Assembly: GCA_022559985.1 (NCBI GenBank)
Contig: JAFJTR010000028.1
Location: forward strand, 1 to 64,000
DNA: 64,000 nucleotides
Source of the DNA: Parastagonospora avenae f. sp. tritici 18332-5
Taxonomy: Eukaryota; Ascomycota; Dothideomycetes; Pleosporales; Phaeosphaeriaceae
Reading direction: 5' to 3'
Both the position numbers and the translations under genes were made by a program. The number at the start of each line of letters is the position of its first letter. The first letter of the stretch is position 1. Of this stretch, positions 45,722 to 55,360 are shown piece by piece. The notes beneath the pieces were generated by a model. It saw nothing but the letters and a program-made list of their open reading frames with translations. It was not told the DNA's origin and did not search any database.

Positions 45722-47351
45722 CTATGAAAGGTCATACCTCAGGAAAATACATATAACATACACACAGTGATTGATCACCACATACTTCAGCTTACGGCCG
45801 GACCAGGTGAGATCCCAGAATGTGAACGCTGTATAGATCTTCAACAGTGAATGCCAATAAGCGAAGCACGGGCAATAGAGGAAGAAGTCTACCGGATATT
45901 CCAAGAACCACGGAATAGTCTTCACGAGCTTTGACATCCAGATGAAGCCGATAAGCAAGCCCAGCATAGCCATACGATGAGATGACTGCGCATACATGTC
46001 GGTCTGTGTCAGAATGTACGTTGCTAGGGTGTCCCAAATGAGCGCGGCATCGTATAGCCACGGGAAAAGCGTCGTCCAAGTAGTCAGCGGCCAGGTCCAC
46101 CAGACAGTACGGTCTAGAAGAGTGCAATGGGGTTTGGCACTGATCTGGAAACTTTAGCGGGTACGTACCGAGACTGGTCTTCATAGTTGCGTCCTTTGAC
46201 GACTGGATCTTGATCTGCCAGCCATGATTGATCACCCAACGGGTGATGAAGTTGTCATCATCAGCTGTTACCGGACCCCAGCCAGGGAAGAACTCGCCGA
46301 AGCGGAGGATGTACTCGTTGAGGAACTCGTGTTCGAAGCTAGTATTCTTGACGATGTCAGTGCGAATCAGACTAGAGCGACCGGACACACAGAAGAAACT
46401 CCCATCAGCAGCGTTGCTTGAAAGCGTCTCAAAGTTGTGACGGACCAGATAGAGGCCTCCGATGGTGTATCAGAAGCCAGCAACGTACTGTTTCCAGAGG
46501 CCTACGAAGAAGCTCGCAGTAGCATCGCGAGGGTGAGAAAGGCGCTTGACCCACTTGCGCGTACCTACAAAACCTACCTGGTTCGACTCGACAGCTAGAA
46601 GTGTGGCCTGGAGGAAATATGGCTGCCAAATCGCTGTATCATCAACCATAACGAGGATGTCGGCGTCTACGTTAGAAAAGGCGTGTACGACCTGCTTGCG
46701 CTTGTTTGACATGTTTGCGTTCTGGACGAGGATCTAGGTCGTTACCTTGATTGGGCCAAGGTCGTGCTCAGCCTGATAAGTACTGGAACCTTCTTGGAAA
46801 TCAGCCAGAATATGTGGTAAGGCGGTGTCAACCTGCTCAGCTGCCGAGTCAGTATTTGTATAGAAAATGAGTCGAGCGGGGCGATTGACAAGAATAGCGA
46901 TAACCATCTCGTTGAAGAACTTGTTACCGGCAGGTCCAACAGGAGGTACAACGACAGAACAGTCTTGCGAAGTGATCTTGGGGTCAGCCGTGGAGACAGC
47001 AAGTTCATACTGGAACCAGAGCCAAATTGCTACCAGCGTACGCAAATAGCGAAAGATCATAGTGGCCATGAACCACACTAAGGCAGTGTCTTGGACCGAT
47101 TGAGCAGTGATGGCGCTGATCAGCAAGAAAACGGCTGGGGTGTTGTGGCAGAGAAGACAAAGTTGACGGAGTTTTGGGGGTGGGTTTGGCCGACGGCGGA
47201 CATCGAAGGTGAGGTACAATGTCCACAAGAATGATGCGCAGAGAAAGACAGAGGCGACAGAAGTAGGAGTGCTCATGGTTTTGAGTGATCCCATGATTGA
47301 CTGCACAGAATCTGGATATGTGAAGAGTGTAGAGTAAGCTGGGGAATGCAA
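45722..47351 (-). pseudogene. Cps1-like polysaccharide synthase (GT2) with two in-frame stops
   Basis: Two pieces on the minus strand (46169-47351 and 45722-46113, 55-nt GTACGT intron) form one frame of 525 codons. It is broken by TAG at 46734-46736 (codon 206) and TGA at 46470-46472 (codon 294). All else fits a membrane GT2 synthase of the fungal Cps1/hyaluronan-synthase-like group. There are N-terminal TM helices, the DxD-like VMVDDTAIW, SGRSSLIRTDIV, GPVTADDDNFITRWVINHGW (catalytic DDD and RW region), WWTWPLTTW and further C-terminal helices. The TGA falls where a Trp-like residue is expected (AGF-stop-YTIGGLYL). A 45-nt intron (GTAACG to AACAAG) could remove the TAG but would delete family-like sequence; no intron was found that removes the TGA in frame. 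It is best read as a recent pseudogene, or an assembly error. Confidence 0.75.
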
Positions 47352-47842
47352 TACAAGTACTCAGTGCTGAAAGTTGTAATGTTCTGGTGAAAGTGCTTGT
47401 TGATGTGCAGAACAACTCTGCCATCTAGAAGACCATGATATATGTCGAGCTATGCCAACTGTGCCTTGAAGATGGTTCTGAGCTAGAAGATTGAAACGAA
47501 GATATATGTAAGTACAATGAACATTAAGGTGAAGTTCCAAAACATTCGTTGAGGTGAAAGATGAGCCCAGTTTCGTATATTTGGGTAGACACAAGCTGAT
47601 AGCTGTACAATGTTTCTGTTCACGATAATTAGAACGACCATGTGCACTAGGGAGCTGAGATGAACAATTAGCACCCCTAGTTAGGTCTGCACATAATGTT
47701 AACAAGATGGCTCCCAGCTATCAAATATGCATACAGAATTTTACATTTCTCCCGAGATCAAGAACCTTATCCCAGGGTTACTTACAAGCACACAAAGGCA
47801 TAAGAACAATACAGATGTTGCGTCGATCTGCACGCGCCGACA
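47352..47842. other. Intergenic spacer
   Basis: 491 bases between the interrupted GT2 gene and the 3' end of the next minus-strand gene. Short frames only, no recognised feature. Confidence 0.45.
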
Positions 47843-49164
47843 TCATCTCTTCACTTGCCTTGCCGTCTGCCTCTTGATCTTCATCTGCACTTGCGAAGTT
47901 GCTGGCCGCAGCGTTGCATAGACGATCGGCTTCTTCGTGCTAGTCTTCTTCGCTGGCATCTCTAAGAGGCGAGCTTCATCAAGAGTTTGTTGTTGGATCC
48001 GCTTCGCCACCTCTTCCCACACTCCGGGCACTCCAGTTTTCATCGTGTACGAGCGACCTTCTTTGACGTAGAACTTGAACCTCGGCTCACTGATAGCCTC
48101 GTAAAATCTCTTGAAAAGCCCCTTCTGGCGCTGCCTCTGGACCCAGTCATCGCTCTTTGGCAGTTCAATGTTCGCAAACCTCATCCTCTTCGGAGGTAAG
48201 GCACGGAGCTCATGGAGAAAAACACTGGTTTGTTTGCGGAACGGGAAAATCCGCAGTGTGGTAAACTCGAGCTTTGTGTTCGCCGTGTCGACGGGCTTCT
48301 TCAGGAGCATGTTTGCAAAGTGCATGAGGTCCTTCCTGCTGCGTCGCGCGTATTCTGGAATCTGTAGATATACTCGCTGAGTGAAGGGCGCGGTCAAGTA
48401 GCCTAGCGTCAAGGTAGGAATTGTACCTAGTATACCAACTATTGGACGTGTGAGCCTCGCTGATCCTGTAAATCAAAGAACTTGGAAACAAACTGTGGTG
48501 AGACGGTGTCCGTTTTGCCAGTGTCCGACATGCATCGCGTACACTTCATAATGATACTTAGGCACAGATAATTTGCATACTGACCAATTCCATAGCCTTT
48601 TTTTCCAGACATAGAGCATTTGGGCGTTCAGAAAGCTTAGGGAGGGTTGAAACGATTCGAATGAGACAATACAAAAGCTAGACATGGAAAAACATCAAAG
48701 AAACTTTTAGCACATACCTAGCATTGCCGTAGCCTTTCTCAGTCTTGGATCCGGTTCATTTTCGTTCTTCCACAGCAGTGGTACTGCAAACACAAACGTA
48801 GTGCCGCATTGCAATAAAGCTACTGATTTCCAGAACGAAATCCATGTCGTCCGCGCATCACCAGCATTGTAGATGAGCAATCGAGAATTATATTCTAGTA
48901 CATGGTTAGCCCCACTCATCAAAATTTACTACTTCACATACTCCGTTCTTTCTCAGCTACCTTCTTGGCCCCTCCAAGCAAGCGTAGCGTGGGAGACGAG
49001 GAAAATTTCTGTTGACATGACCTGCAAACGAACTGGGTATACCGAAATCGCGTAGTTGGCTTCCCGATATTGGACCCTAGCGAGTAACGCTTCAAGGCTC
49101 CTGTGAAGGTGGAAAAAAGCGGCGGCATGACCATTGGTGGTGTGATAGAAGGAGAGCGGCTCAA
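47843..49164 (-). CDS. Putative mitochondrial two-TM protein, uncharacterised
   Basis: Three exons (48942-49164, 48718-48894, 47843-48465) encode 340 residues. The N-terminal 60 residues are basic and Ser/Thr-rich with almost no acids (FTGALKRYSLGSNIGKPTTR, then CRSCQQKFSSSPTLRLL), resembling a mitochondrial presequence. Two hydrophobic stretches follow, ISFWKSVALLQCGTTFVFAV and PIVGILGTIPTLTLGYLTAP, separated by a short charged loop. The C-terminal half is soluble, basic and aromatic (RVYLQIPEYARRSRKDLMHF, KLEFTTLRIFPFRKQTSVF, FKFYVKEGRSYTMKTG). The layout resembles small inner-membrane assembly factors of the TMEM70/186/223 type, but this is inference from architecture. The second intron is 252 nt, unusually long here. 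Start could also be at the internal Met 49134. Confidence 0.78.
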
Positions 49165-49533
49165 AGTTGTTGGTCAGGGTTGCTCGGCTAAAGCTGCCGC
49201 TTCTACTGGCTTGGCTTGGCGTTCACCTTCTTGCGCGGATGTGAAGAACAGTATGAACACATGCTCTGGCCTGTACGTCTAAAGAAATGCTAGAAGTCAT
49301 GCCATTGGGGTTAGTAACTGTTCGATTCACGCAGTTCGCGCGAGGTCACGTGCGATGTTCGGAATGACCGGGGCGGAACCTCGGAACCTCGATTTCCCAT
49401 GTTGAGACCACGATTCAGTCCATGACCATCTCACAAAGTCTGGTCGCAACATGCCCCAATTAGACCAATAACCTATTACCCGGCTCTTTTGGATCGCAAT
49501 CGACAGCTCTGATGTGAACGAGCCATCGTCATC
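49165..49533. promoter_or_regulatory. Divergent promoter region
   Basis: 369 bases between two divergent start codons (the two-TM protein and the cyclotransferase). It should hold both promoters. No clear TATA box. Confidence 0.5.
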
Positions 49534-50745
49534 ATGTTGTTCGCCTCTGCGCTGCTGTTGCTCGCATCATTACTCTCCCTAGGGTCTGCTTACCACGATA
49601 TCAGTGACGAGTCCCTCAAGAAGCTACCTGGGCCGGGCAAGGACTTCGATATCAAGACCGGTTCTATCTTGGCACCCATTCTGCGACCGCGCGTGTCTGG
49701 TACGGAAGGGAACGTGGCTGTGCGACAGCATTTCATAGACTTTTTCCACAAGGAGCTTCCGGAATGGCGCATCGACCTGCATGATTCGACGTCAAAGACG
49801 CCTGTGAGCAATGGCAAGGACGTACCTTTTGTGAACTTTATCGCGACTCGCGATCCGCCAAATGCGCTCCAGGGCGACGTGTCTAGACTGGCTCTGGTCG
49901 CCCATTACGACAGTAAACTCACCCCAGAGGGCTTCATTGGAGCGACTGATAGTGCGGCGCCTTGTGCCATGATCATGCACATTGCGCGCAGCCTGGACGC
50001 AGCACTGACCAAGAAGTGGGCATCCTCCAGTGCCGACGACTTCGATGTGGAACACAAGGGACTGCAAATACTGTTTCTGGACGGCGAGGAGGCCTTCAAG
50101 AGCTGGACTGACGACGACAGTCTTTATGGCGCTCGGTATGAACACATTTGAAATACGGCTGCATGCAGTGCTGACAGTGAATTCAGGGCTCTTGCCGGAG
50201 ACTGGGAGTCGACCTTCCATGCTGCTTCGTCCATCTACCGCACACCTCTCGATTCGATTGAGCTATTTCTTTTGCTCGACCTTCTGGGCTCCGCTAGCCC
50301 ACGCGTGCCATCATATTTCAAAACGACACACTGGGCATACAAACGCATGGCAAACGTGGAGGAGCGGCTGCGGAAACTGGGCCTGATGAAATCATCTCCC
50401 AATCACCCTCTTAAAGTGGCCAAGCGCCAGAACAAGAAGCCTCGTGCAGAGCCTATGTTTCTGCCAGAAGGCGGCAAAAGCGACAACTCGTTCATGGGCG
50501 GCTTTGTGCAGGACGACCACGTTCCTTTTATGGCTCGTGGCGTTGAAATTCTTCACATGATTCCTACACCTTTCCCGAGAGTCTGGCATGAAATCACGGA
50601 CGACGGCGAGCATTTGCATACAGACACAGTGGAGGATTGGGCGAAATTAGTCATGGCTTTCACGGCAGAGTGGATGGAGTTAGAAGGTCATTTAGACTTC
50701 AAGGCAGAGAAGCGGAAACAGACGATTGAGAAATCGGAGTTGTAA
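49534..50745 (+). CDS. Glutaminyl-peptide cyclotransferase (secreted/ER, M28-like)
   Basis: Exons 49534-50135 and 50187-50745 (51-nt intron) encode 386 residues. A signal peptide spans about residues 1-19 (FASALLLLASLLSLGSA). The zinc site of animal-type glutaminyl cyclases is visible: Asp in VAHYDSK (D126), the GEE pair in LFLDGEEAF (E185 catalytic type, E186 zinc ligand) and His in QDDHVPFMARGVEILH (H312). The motif WTDDDSLYGAR after GEE, just before the splice, is also typical. The enzyme converts N-terminal Gln of peptides to pyroglutamate in the secretory pathway. The region around 365-386 is a charged helical tail. Length and motif order match eukaryotic QPCT proteins. Confidence 0.94.
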
Positions 50746-51187
50746 GTAGTACGTCAACGAACTGCAGTGTTCCCTTGTTGACATGACACAGCGAGATACC
50801 CTGAGTTTCGTAAAATTTGAGTTCGTTCTTAAGATCACTTGCACAATGTAACAATGAGCTTGACCCACATGTGCCACTGTCTCAAAAGGTTGGAGCCCGA
50901 GACAAAGAAACTCGCCACTCCAAAGCAGATCATGATGATCGGTCTTTGATCGCAAAAGAAAACAAAGACATGTCTCGGCAAATGCAAAAGATGCCACATC
51001 CTAGCAATCAACTTGTGCACATTCGCATCGCTGACTATTGGCATCATCCTCTTGACAGACAGACTCTGAATCACGTATGAGAATCGTCATCTAAGCATAT
51101 CGATCATTTCTCCTAGAACAGGGCATCTTAACAAACCTCACAGGCTCACTATTCCACAAGCTTTCGTAGCTATCGACATACCACAAC
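50746..51187. other. Intergenic spacer
   Basis: 442 bases between same-strand genes; no domain-bearing frame. It likely holds the promoter of the SAP-domain gene. Confidence 0.5.
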
Positions 51188-53524
51188 ATGGCTCCGCGAG
51201 CAGCGCCACATAAGCGCGGCGGCACGCACCGGGTCCAGGACCAGGACAGAACCAACACCGTTTACGATGATTGGGACTACAAGCAGCTCAAGAACGGCTG
51301 CATCGAGCGTGGCATCTATGTCAAAGACATGAAGAAAGTGGAGATGGCCAGAGCACTGGCCGACTACGACATCGAGAAGAGGCGGGCTGAGCGCAGCGCC
51401 CTCGTGGAGCACGAGAAAAAAATGCGAAAGCTGGAGGCGGAAAAACGCCAGGAGAACGACCGGCGGCTGCAAGAGGAGGCTATGAAGCACAAGAGGCGAA
51501 TGGAGAAAGAGGCCAGGCGCGAACGCGAAGAGAGTGTAAGCGATGACACTCCCGACGAAGATGATATTCGGCAGATGCATGACATGATGGCGGGCAGTGA
51601 TGAAGGTCCAATGGGCCAAGTACTCAGCGAAGAATCATGGGACAGCACTTCCACAGACACAACAGACTCCTCCGTGAACCACACCATCCTCCCCGAATGC
51701 AAACTCCGCTTATTCGAATGGTCATACCCCGACATGCCCTCGCCAACAGCTCGCATCTCAGCACGTCAAGCCGCCATCCTGAACAGACCCAAGAGCCCAG
51801 AATACCCGCCCAAACGCCCCTTGCCTATACCGCGCAACATCCCCTACACACCCCTCAAAGTCCACACCACTGGGACTAAGGAGAAACTCTTCCTACCCGG
51901 CAAAACATACCCTCCCGGCGTCAACCCCGACTTCGTCCCCCTCCTCTCCCCTCGCACGCGCCACGCCGCCCGCAACGGCGTCCTCTCAGGCGTCCTCCGC
52001 AAAGCCACCATCGAACGCGCATCAACCTGGGCCACGCGCACGCAAATCCAAGGCTGGAACGCACGCATATTCTTCTCGCTTGCGCCGCGCAACGAGACCA
52101 AAGCCCTCTCGGACGTGTACACCAAGTGGTTCTTAGAGAACCGCAAGCTTTTGCGCGTCGAGCCGCGCGGCGCCGGGTTGAAAATCTCGCGCGAGCAGCG
52201 GCATGTACAGCGCCAACGGAACAAGGGCAGGAAACTCGCGGAAGTGCTGGAGGCGAGCGAGTATCGGCCGACGGCGGTGTGTTATCTGCCTGCTTATTTG
52301 GATTATGTGGAGGAGGGAGAGGATGAGGGGGCGTGTACAGAGCGACACACGCTGGAGAATCTGTTCTTCGTGAGGTTTCCAGGGTGCGATGTGCCGCATT
52401 ATTATTTCTGGACGGGCGAGGGGGCGTGGGCGGATCCGACGGCGCGGAATGGGGAGTGGGTGGATCATGAAAGGCCAGGTGTGTCGAGGAAACGGCTACC
52501 TGGGACGTCTCGCACGCGCGTTAAGAATCCTGCGATACGGCCAAGTCCACCGGTACGCCTGACGTCGCCCCCTGATCTCGACACCATCGTCGCACTCATC
52601 GAGTTCGAGCTGTACACGCACGGCCTCGCCATGACGCTGATCAAGTACCGCAATCGGTGGGCGAAAAAGGGCAAGGACGATGCGTGGAGGACGTTCGGTC
52701 AACACCTACCGCTCATCTATCCGAGTGGGATATTCCCAAGCGCTCCACCATTGAACGCGAAGAGTGCTATCAGCATAGCGGTCAAACTGGCGAGTATCGA
52801 GAAACGCAAACTTGGGGACGAGGGCATGTTAGATTCACTGCGCGGCGACGAGCCGTGGACGAGTAGGGATGATGTGTGGTGGAGTGTAGATGGAGTGAAC
52901 AACGCTCCATCTGCTGAGCCAGAACATGAAGCCCTATACCGCCGTGGCAGCGTCCCGACACTCGAGTTCTTGAACACTGATAGATGCGCGACATGGCTCG
53001 AACAAGTCAGTCCGTCGTTCGTGCCGCTGACGCCAGAGAGTCTGCCTGATTCTCCTGTGCTGGGGGAGATTGAGCGGGAGGAGCGGGAGGGGCTGGAGGG
53101 GCGGTTCTTGCAGGATTCTCCACAGCTAATGGACGTAACATGTCCGTTTTGCTTACTAGAGTTAAGGTCGATGAATATGGAGGTAAGTTCATCGTCGACA
53201 TTTCGCGTTGAGGAGTGTTCACTAATGACATTACAGGAACGCGCAGAGCACATGCACGCTCACAATTCCTTTGTAGAAGCAAGCCATCGCCGCGTCTCTT
53301 TGAACGAGTTTTCGTTCACTGTCTCCCCATCAGCTAGACGTAGACGATGTAGTCGCATGAACACCCAAATCGATCCCTTCGACGCTGGCGTAGATGCTGA
53401 CAATGAAAAGACGCCGACGACCGAGCTCCCGAGATCGAGTCCGAATACCTCATCTAGGAAGCGGAAGAGAATCACTATTGCGACGTATCGTAAAAAGCTC
53501 AGGTCAGGGGATAGTGCGAGGTGA
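51188..53524 (+). CDS. SAP-like domain protein with Cys/His finger, uncharacterised
   Basis: The continuous frame is 778 codons. However, 53183-53236 is a textbook 54-nt intron (GTAAGT to ATTACAG, with an ACTAATGAC branch site), so the likely protein has 760 residues. Order: basic N-terminus, a SAP-like helix-turn-helix (WDYKQLKNGCIERGIYVKD, KVEMARALADYD), a long charged coiled coil (about 65-120), and a Pro-rich stretch. A central domain follows with WATRTQIQGWNARIFFSLAP, YTKWFLENRKLL and HYYFWTGEGAWADP. Next comes a helical part (LIEFELYTHGLAMTLIKYRNRWAKKG). A finger CPFC...HMHAH is formed only after splicing (MNME joined to ERAEHMHAHN). The end is basic (SSRKRKRITIATYRKKLRS), probably a nuclear signal. 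SAP domains bind DNA; a chromatin role is inference. Codons 700-1200 nt into the gene are C-rich at third positions. Confidence 0.82.
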   Translation: MAPRAAPHKRGGTHRVQDQDRTNTVYDDWDYKQLKNGCIERGIYVKDMKKVEMARALADYDIEKRRAERSALVEHEKKMRKLEAEKRQENDRRLQEEAMKHKRRMEKEARREREESVSDDTPDEDDIRQMHDMMAGSDEGPMGQVLSEESWDSTSTDTTDSSVNHTILPECKLRLFEWSYPDMPSPTARISARQAAILNRPKSPEYPPKRPLPIPRNIPYTPLKVHTTGTKEKLFLPGKTYPPGVNPDFVPLLSPRTRHAARNGVLSGVLRKATIERASTWATRTQIQGWNARIFFSLAPRNETKALSDVYTKWFLENRKLLRVEPRGAGLKISREQRHVQRQRNKGRKLAEVLEASEYRPTAVCYLPAYLDYVEEGEDEGACTERHTLENLFFVRFPGCDVPHYYFWTGEGAWADPTARNGEWVDHERPGVSRKRLPGTSRTRVKNPAIRPSPPVRLTSPPDLDTIVALIEFELYTHGLAMTLIKYRNRWAKKGKDDAWRTFGQHLPLIYPSGIFPSAPPLNAKSAISIAVKLASIEKRKLGDEGMLDSLRGDEPWTSRDDVWWSVDGVNNAPSAEPEHEALYRRGSVPTLEFLNTDRCATWLEQVSPSFVPLTPESLPDSPVLGEIEREEREGLEGRFLQDSPQLMDVTCPFCLLELRSMNMEVSSSSTFRVEECSLMTLQERAEHMHAHNSFVEASHRRVSLNEFSFTVSPSARRRRCSRMNTQIDPFDAGVDADNEKTPTTELPRSSPNTSSRKRKRITIATYRKKLRSGDSAR

Positions 53525-53860
53525 AGATGCCTTCTAGACAGCAGGTGCTGCAATAATTCGTGGGCGCTGCTGCTTGAACTCATCTAATTATCAGAGCACG
53601 ACGACTATCTGATATGCGCACTTGAGGAGATTCAACACAGCATTAGGACGCAACAAATTGCTAAAAGAGCCTCGAAGTTAGACAGCCGATCTCAGTTGCG
53701 CTTGGATAATACTCATAGATATCAAACAACGCGCATAGATTATTGCAGCACCTGGTGTAGATAAGGGTCTGTTTATATAATCAACCGTGGAGTTCAAGAA
53801 TAACGACAGGAGGACCATGTAGATACAATAGCCTGTGTAGCTCCGCGCCTGTATCAATGA
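53525..53860. other. Convergent intergenic spacer
   Basis: 336 bases between two gene 3' ends, moderately A/T-rich, no feature recognised. Confidence 0.5.
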
Positions 53861-55360
53861 TCAATGATACCTCCTCGTAATGTTCTTATTGCTCTTCTCG
53901 TCCATTTCTTCCTTCAGGATCTTCACTTGCTTCTGAATCTCAACCCACAGCTCCAGGTGGCTAAAATCCGGGTCATCACCGCCACCAACTGATATACGGA
54001 GCTGTGCCAACGGATCTTGCGGACCCGACCACTTGTCTACTTCCTCAGACTTGCCACCTCTGACCGCGATGGCCAGCAGACTGGCCACAAAGGCCTCCTG
54101 CATATACGCGAACGAGAACTTGTCGGTAATCTCTGCAACCTTGCTGCACAACTCGTCCGGAAACTCAATTTCCTTGTTGTCCTTGAGCTTGTTCTGCCAG
54201 AATTGGGCATACTGAACACGCTGGTCAAAGTTCGGGTCGGCGAAGTAGTATTTGCGGTCGAAGCGGCTGGGGCGCTTGGAAATGCCGGGGTCCAAGCGGT
54301 CGAGATGGTTCGTTGAGCCCACCATCATGATGCCATCGTTTGAGGTAAGACCGTCAACCTCGTTGAGGAAGTAGGAGCGCACGTTGTCGCTAACAATGGA
54401 GTCGAGGTCTTCGAAGACGAGGTAGCATGGCGCTTCCTGGCGGGCTTTGTTGAAGATGGAACGGAGCGAGTACTCGGGGCCGCCGAAGGAGGTCAAGGTT
54501 CGGACGTAGAGAGTGGGGACGGTGAGACGCTTGTCGCCCTTCTCAACACCACGCTGGTAGAGGCTGTGCATCATGGCTTTGATACTGATGGTCTTGCCGT
54601 TGCCTGGCGGACCGTAGTAGATGACGCCGCGCTTCCATGGGACTTTGAGGTCCGTGTATGTCTTCTGGCCATCGAAGAAGTTCTCCACGTCAGCGACGAG
54701 GGCTTTCTTCATGTCCTCATCCAGAATGACGTTCTGCCAATCGGCCTTCTGCACAGAGTTGTAGAGCTCGGCGCTCTTTTGCCAGTAGCCCTGGTCATAG
54801 ACCCAGACCTCATTGTGCAGCTGCGAGCCCCAGAGTGACGCGAGCTTCAATAGTTCATCGACCTTGTGCTCATTGGTGGTGAGGATGTAGTGGTTCCTGG
54901 GAGCTGGGTAGTATCCGGTTCCATCTCGCCCTTCTGCTACATAGACTATCGCCTCCTGATCCTTCCACTTGTACAAGAATTTGCCGAAGGTGACGTTGTC
55001 GACAAAAGCACCAGGCCCACTGTCGAAGCGTCGGAATGGTGGGATGTAACTGCGGTGCTTTAGTCCCACACCATAAACAGGGTCTCGGACGGCATCTTCG
55101 AGCGGCGTCGCTTTGGCGAAGCCAGCAGAGGCGTATGCGAGGAGATTGGTCACGCCTACGGGGACCACGACGAGCTCGAGGTGGGGGTATTGCTTGCGCA
55201 CAGCTTCTACGAGGACGACATCGGTGTTGACGCGCTGGCCAGACGAGTGGTGGAAGTACTCGCGACCCGTCTGATCTTCGTGCGACTGCACGGTGAACCT
55301 ATTCCCGGTCATGGTGGGCAGCAAACTGATATCAGGTCGAGAAGCAGGCTGAAATTGCAC
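53861..55360 (-). CDS. AAA-family ATPase, stand-alone fungal type
   Basis: Single-exon frame of 499 residues. A 230-residue N-terminal region of unknown fold (VVPVGVTNLLAYASAGFAKA, PPFRRFDSGPGAFVDNVTFG, HYILTTNEHKVDELLKL) precedes one AAA module. Walker A is GPPGNGKT (250-257), Walker B is LVFEDLD (314-320), sensor 1 is GSTNHLDRLDPG (Asn351), and Arg-finger candidates are in KRPSRFDRKYYF. The layout resembles the BCS1-related fungal AAA proteins, but the N-terminal TM and BCS1 domain are not evident. Residues 470-499 form a charged helix. Possible roles are protein remodelling or disassembly; the substrate is unknown. The internal Met at 55312 (MTGNRF) is an alternative start. Confidence 0.92.
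   Translation of the reverse strand: MQFQPASRPDISLLPTMTGNRFTVQSHEDQTGREYFHHSSGQRVNTDVVLVEAVRKQYPHLELVVVPVGVTNLLAYASAGFAKATPLEDAVRDPVYGVGLKHRSYIPPFRRFDSGPGAFVDNVTFGKFLYKWKDQEAIVYVAEGRDGTGYYPAPRNHYILTTNEHKVDELLKLASLWGSQLHNEVWVYDQGYWQKSAELYNSVQKADWQNVILDEDMKKALVADVENFFDGQKTYTDLKVPWKRGVIYYGPPGNGKTISIKAMMHSLYQRGVEKGDKRLTVPTLYVRTLTSFGGPEYSLRSIFNKARQEAPCYLVFEDLDSIVSDNVRSYFLNEVDGLTSNDGIMMVGSTNHLDRLDPGISKRPSRFDRKYYFADPNFDQRVQYAQFWQNKLKDNKEIEFPDELCSKVAEITDKFSFAYMQEAFVASLLAIAVRGGKSEEVDKWSGPQDPLAQLRISVGGGDDPDFSHLELWVEIQKQVKILKEEMDEKSNKNITRRYH

Noticed and set aside
46690..46738. 45-nt intron as explanation of the first GT2 stop
   Set aside because: GTAACG to AACAAG would fit by size and frame, but it removes sequence resembling the family's conserved ANKRKQ region and leaves the second stop unexplained; kept as an alternative only.
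48473..48685. 70-codon minus-strand frame inside the 252-nt intron
   Set aside because: Joining exons 48718-48894 and 47843-48465 directly gives a continuous, sensible protein; the frame inside the intron adds nothing recognisable.
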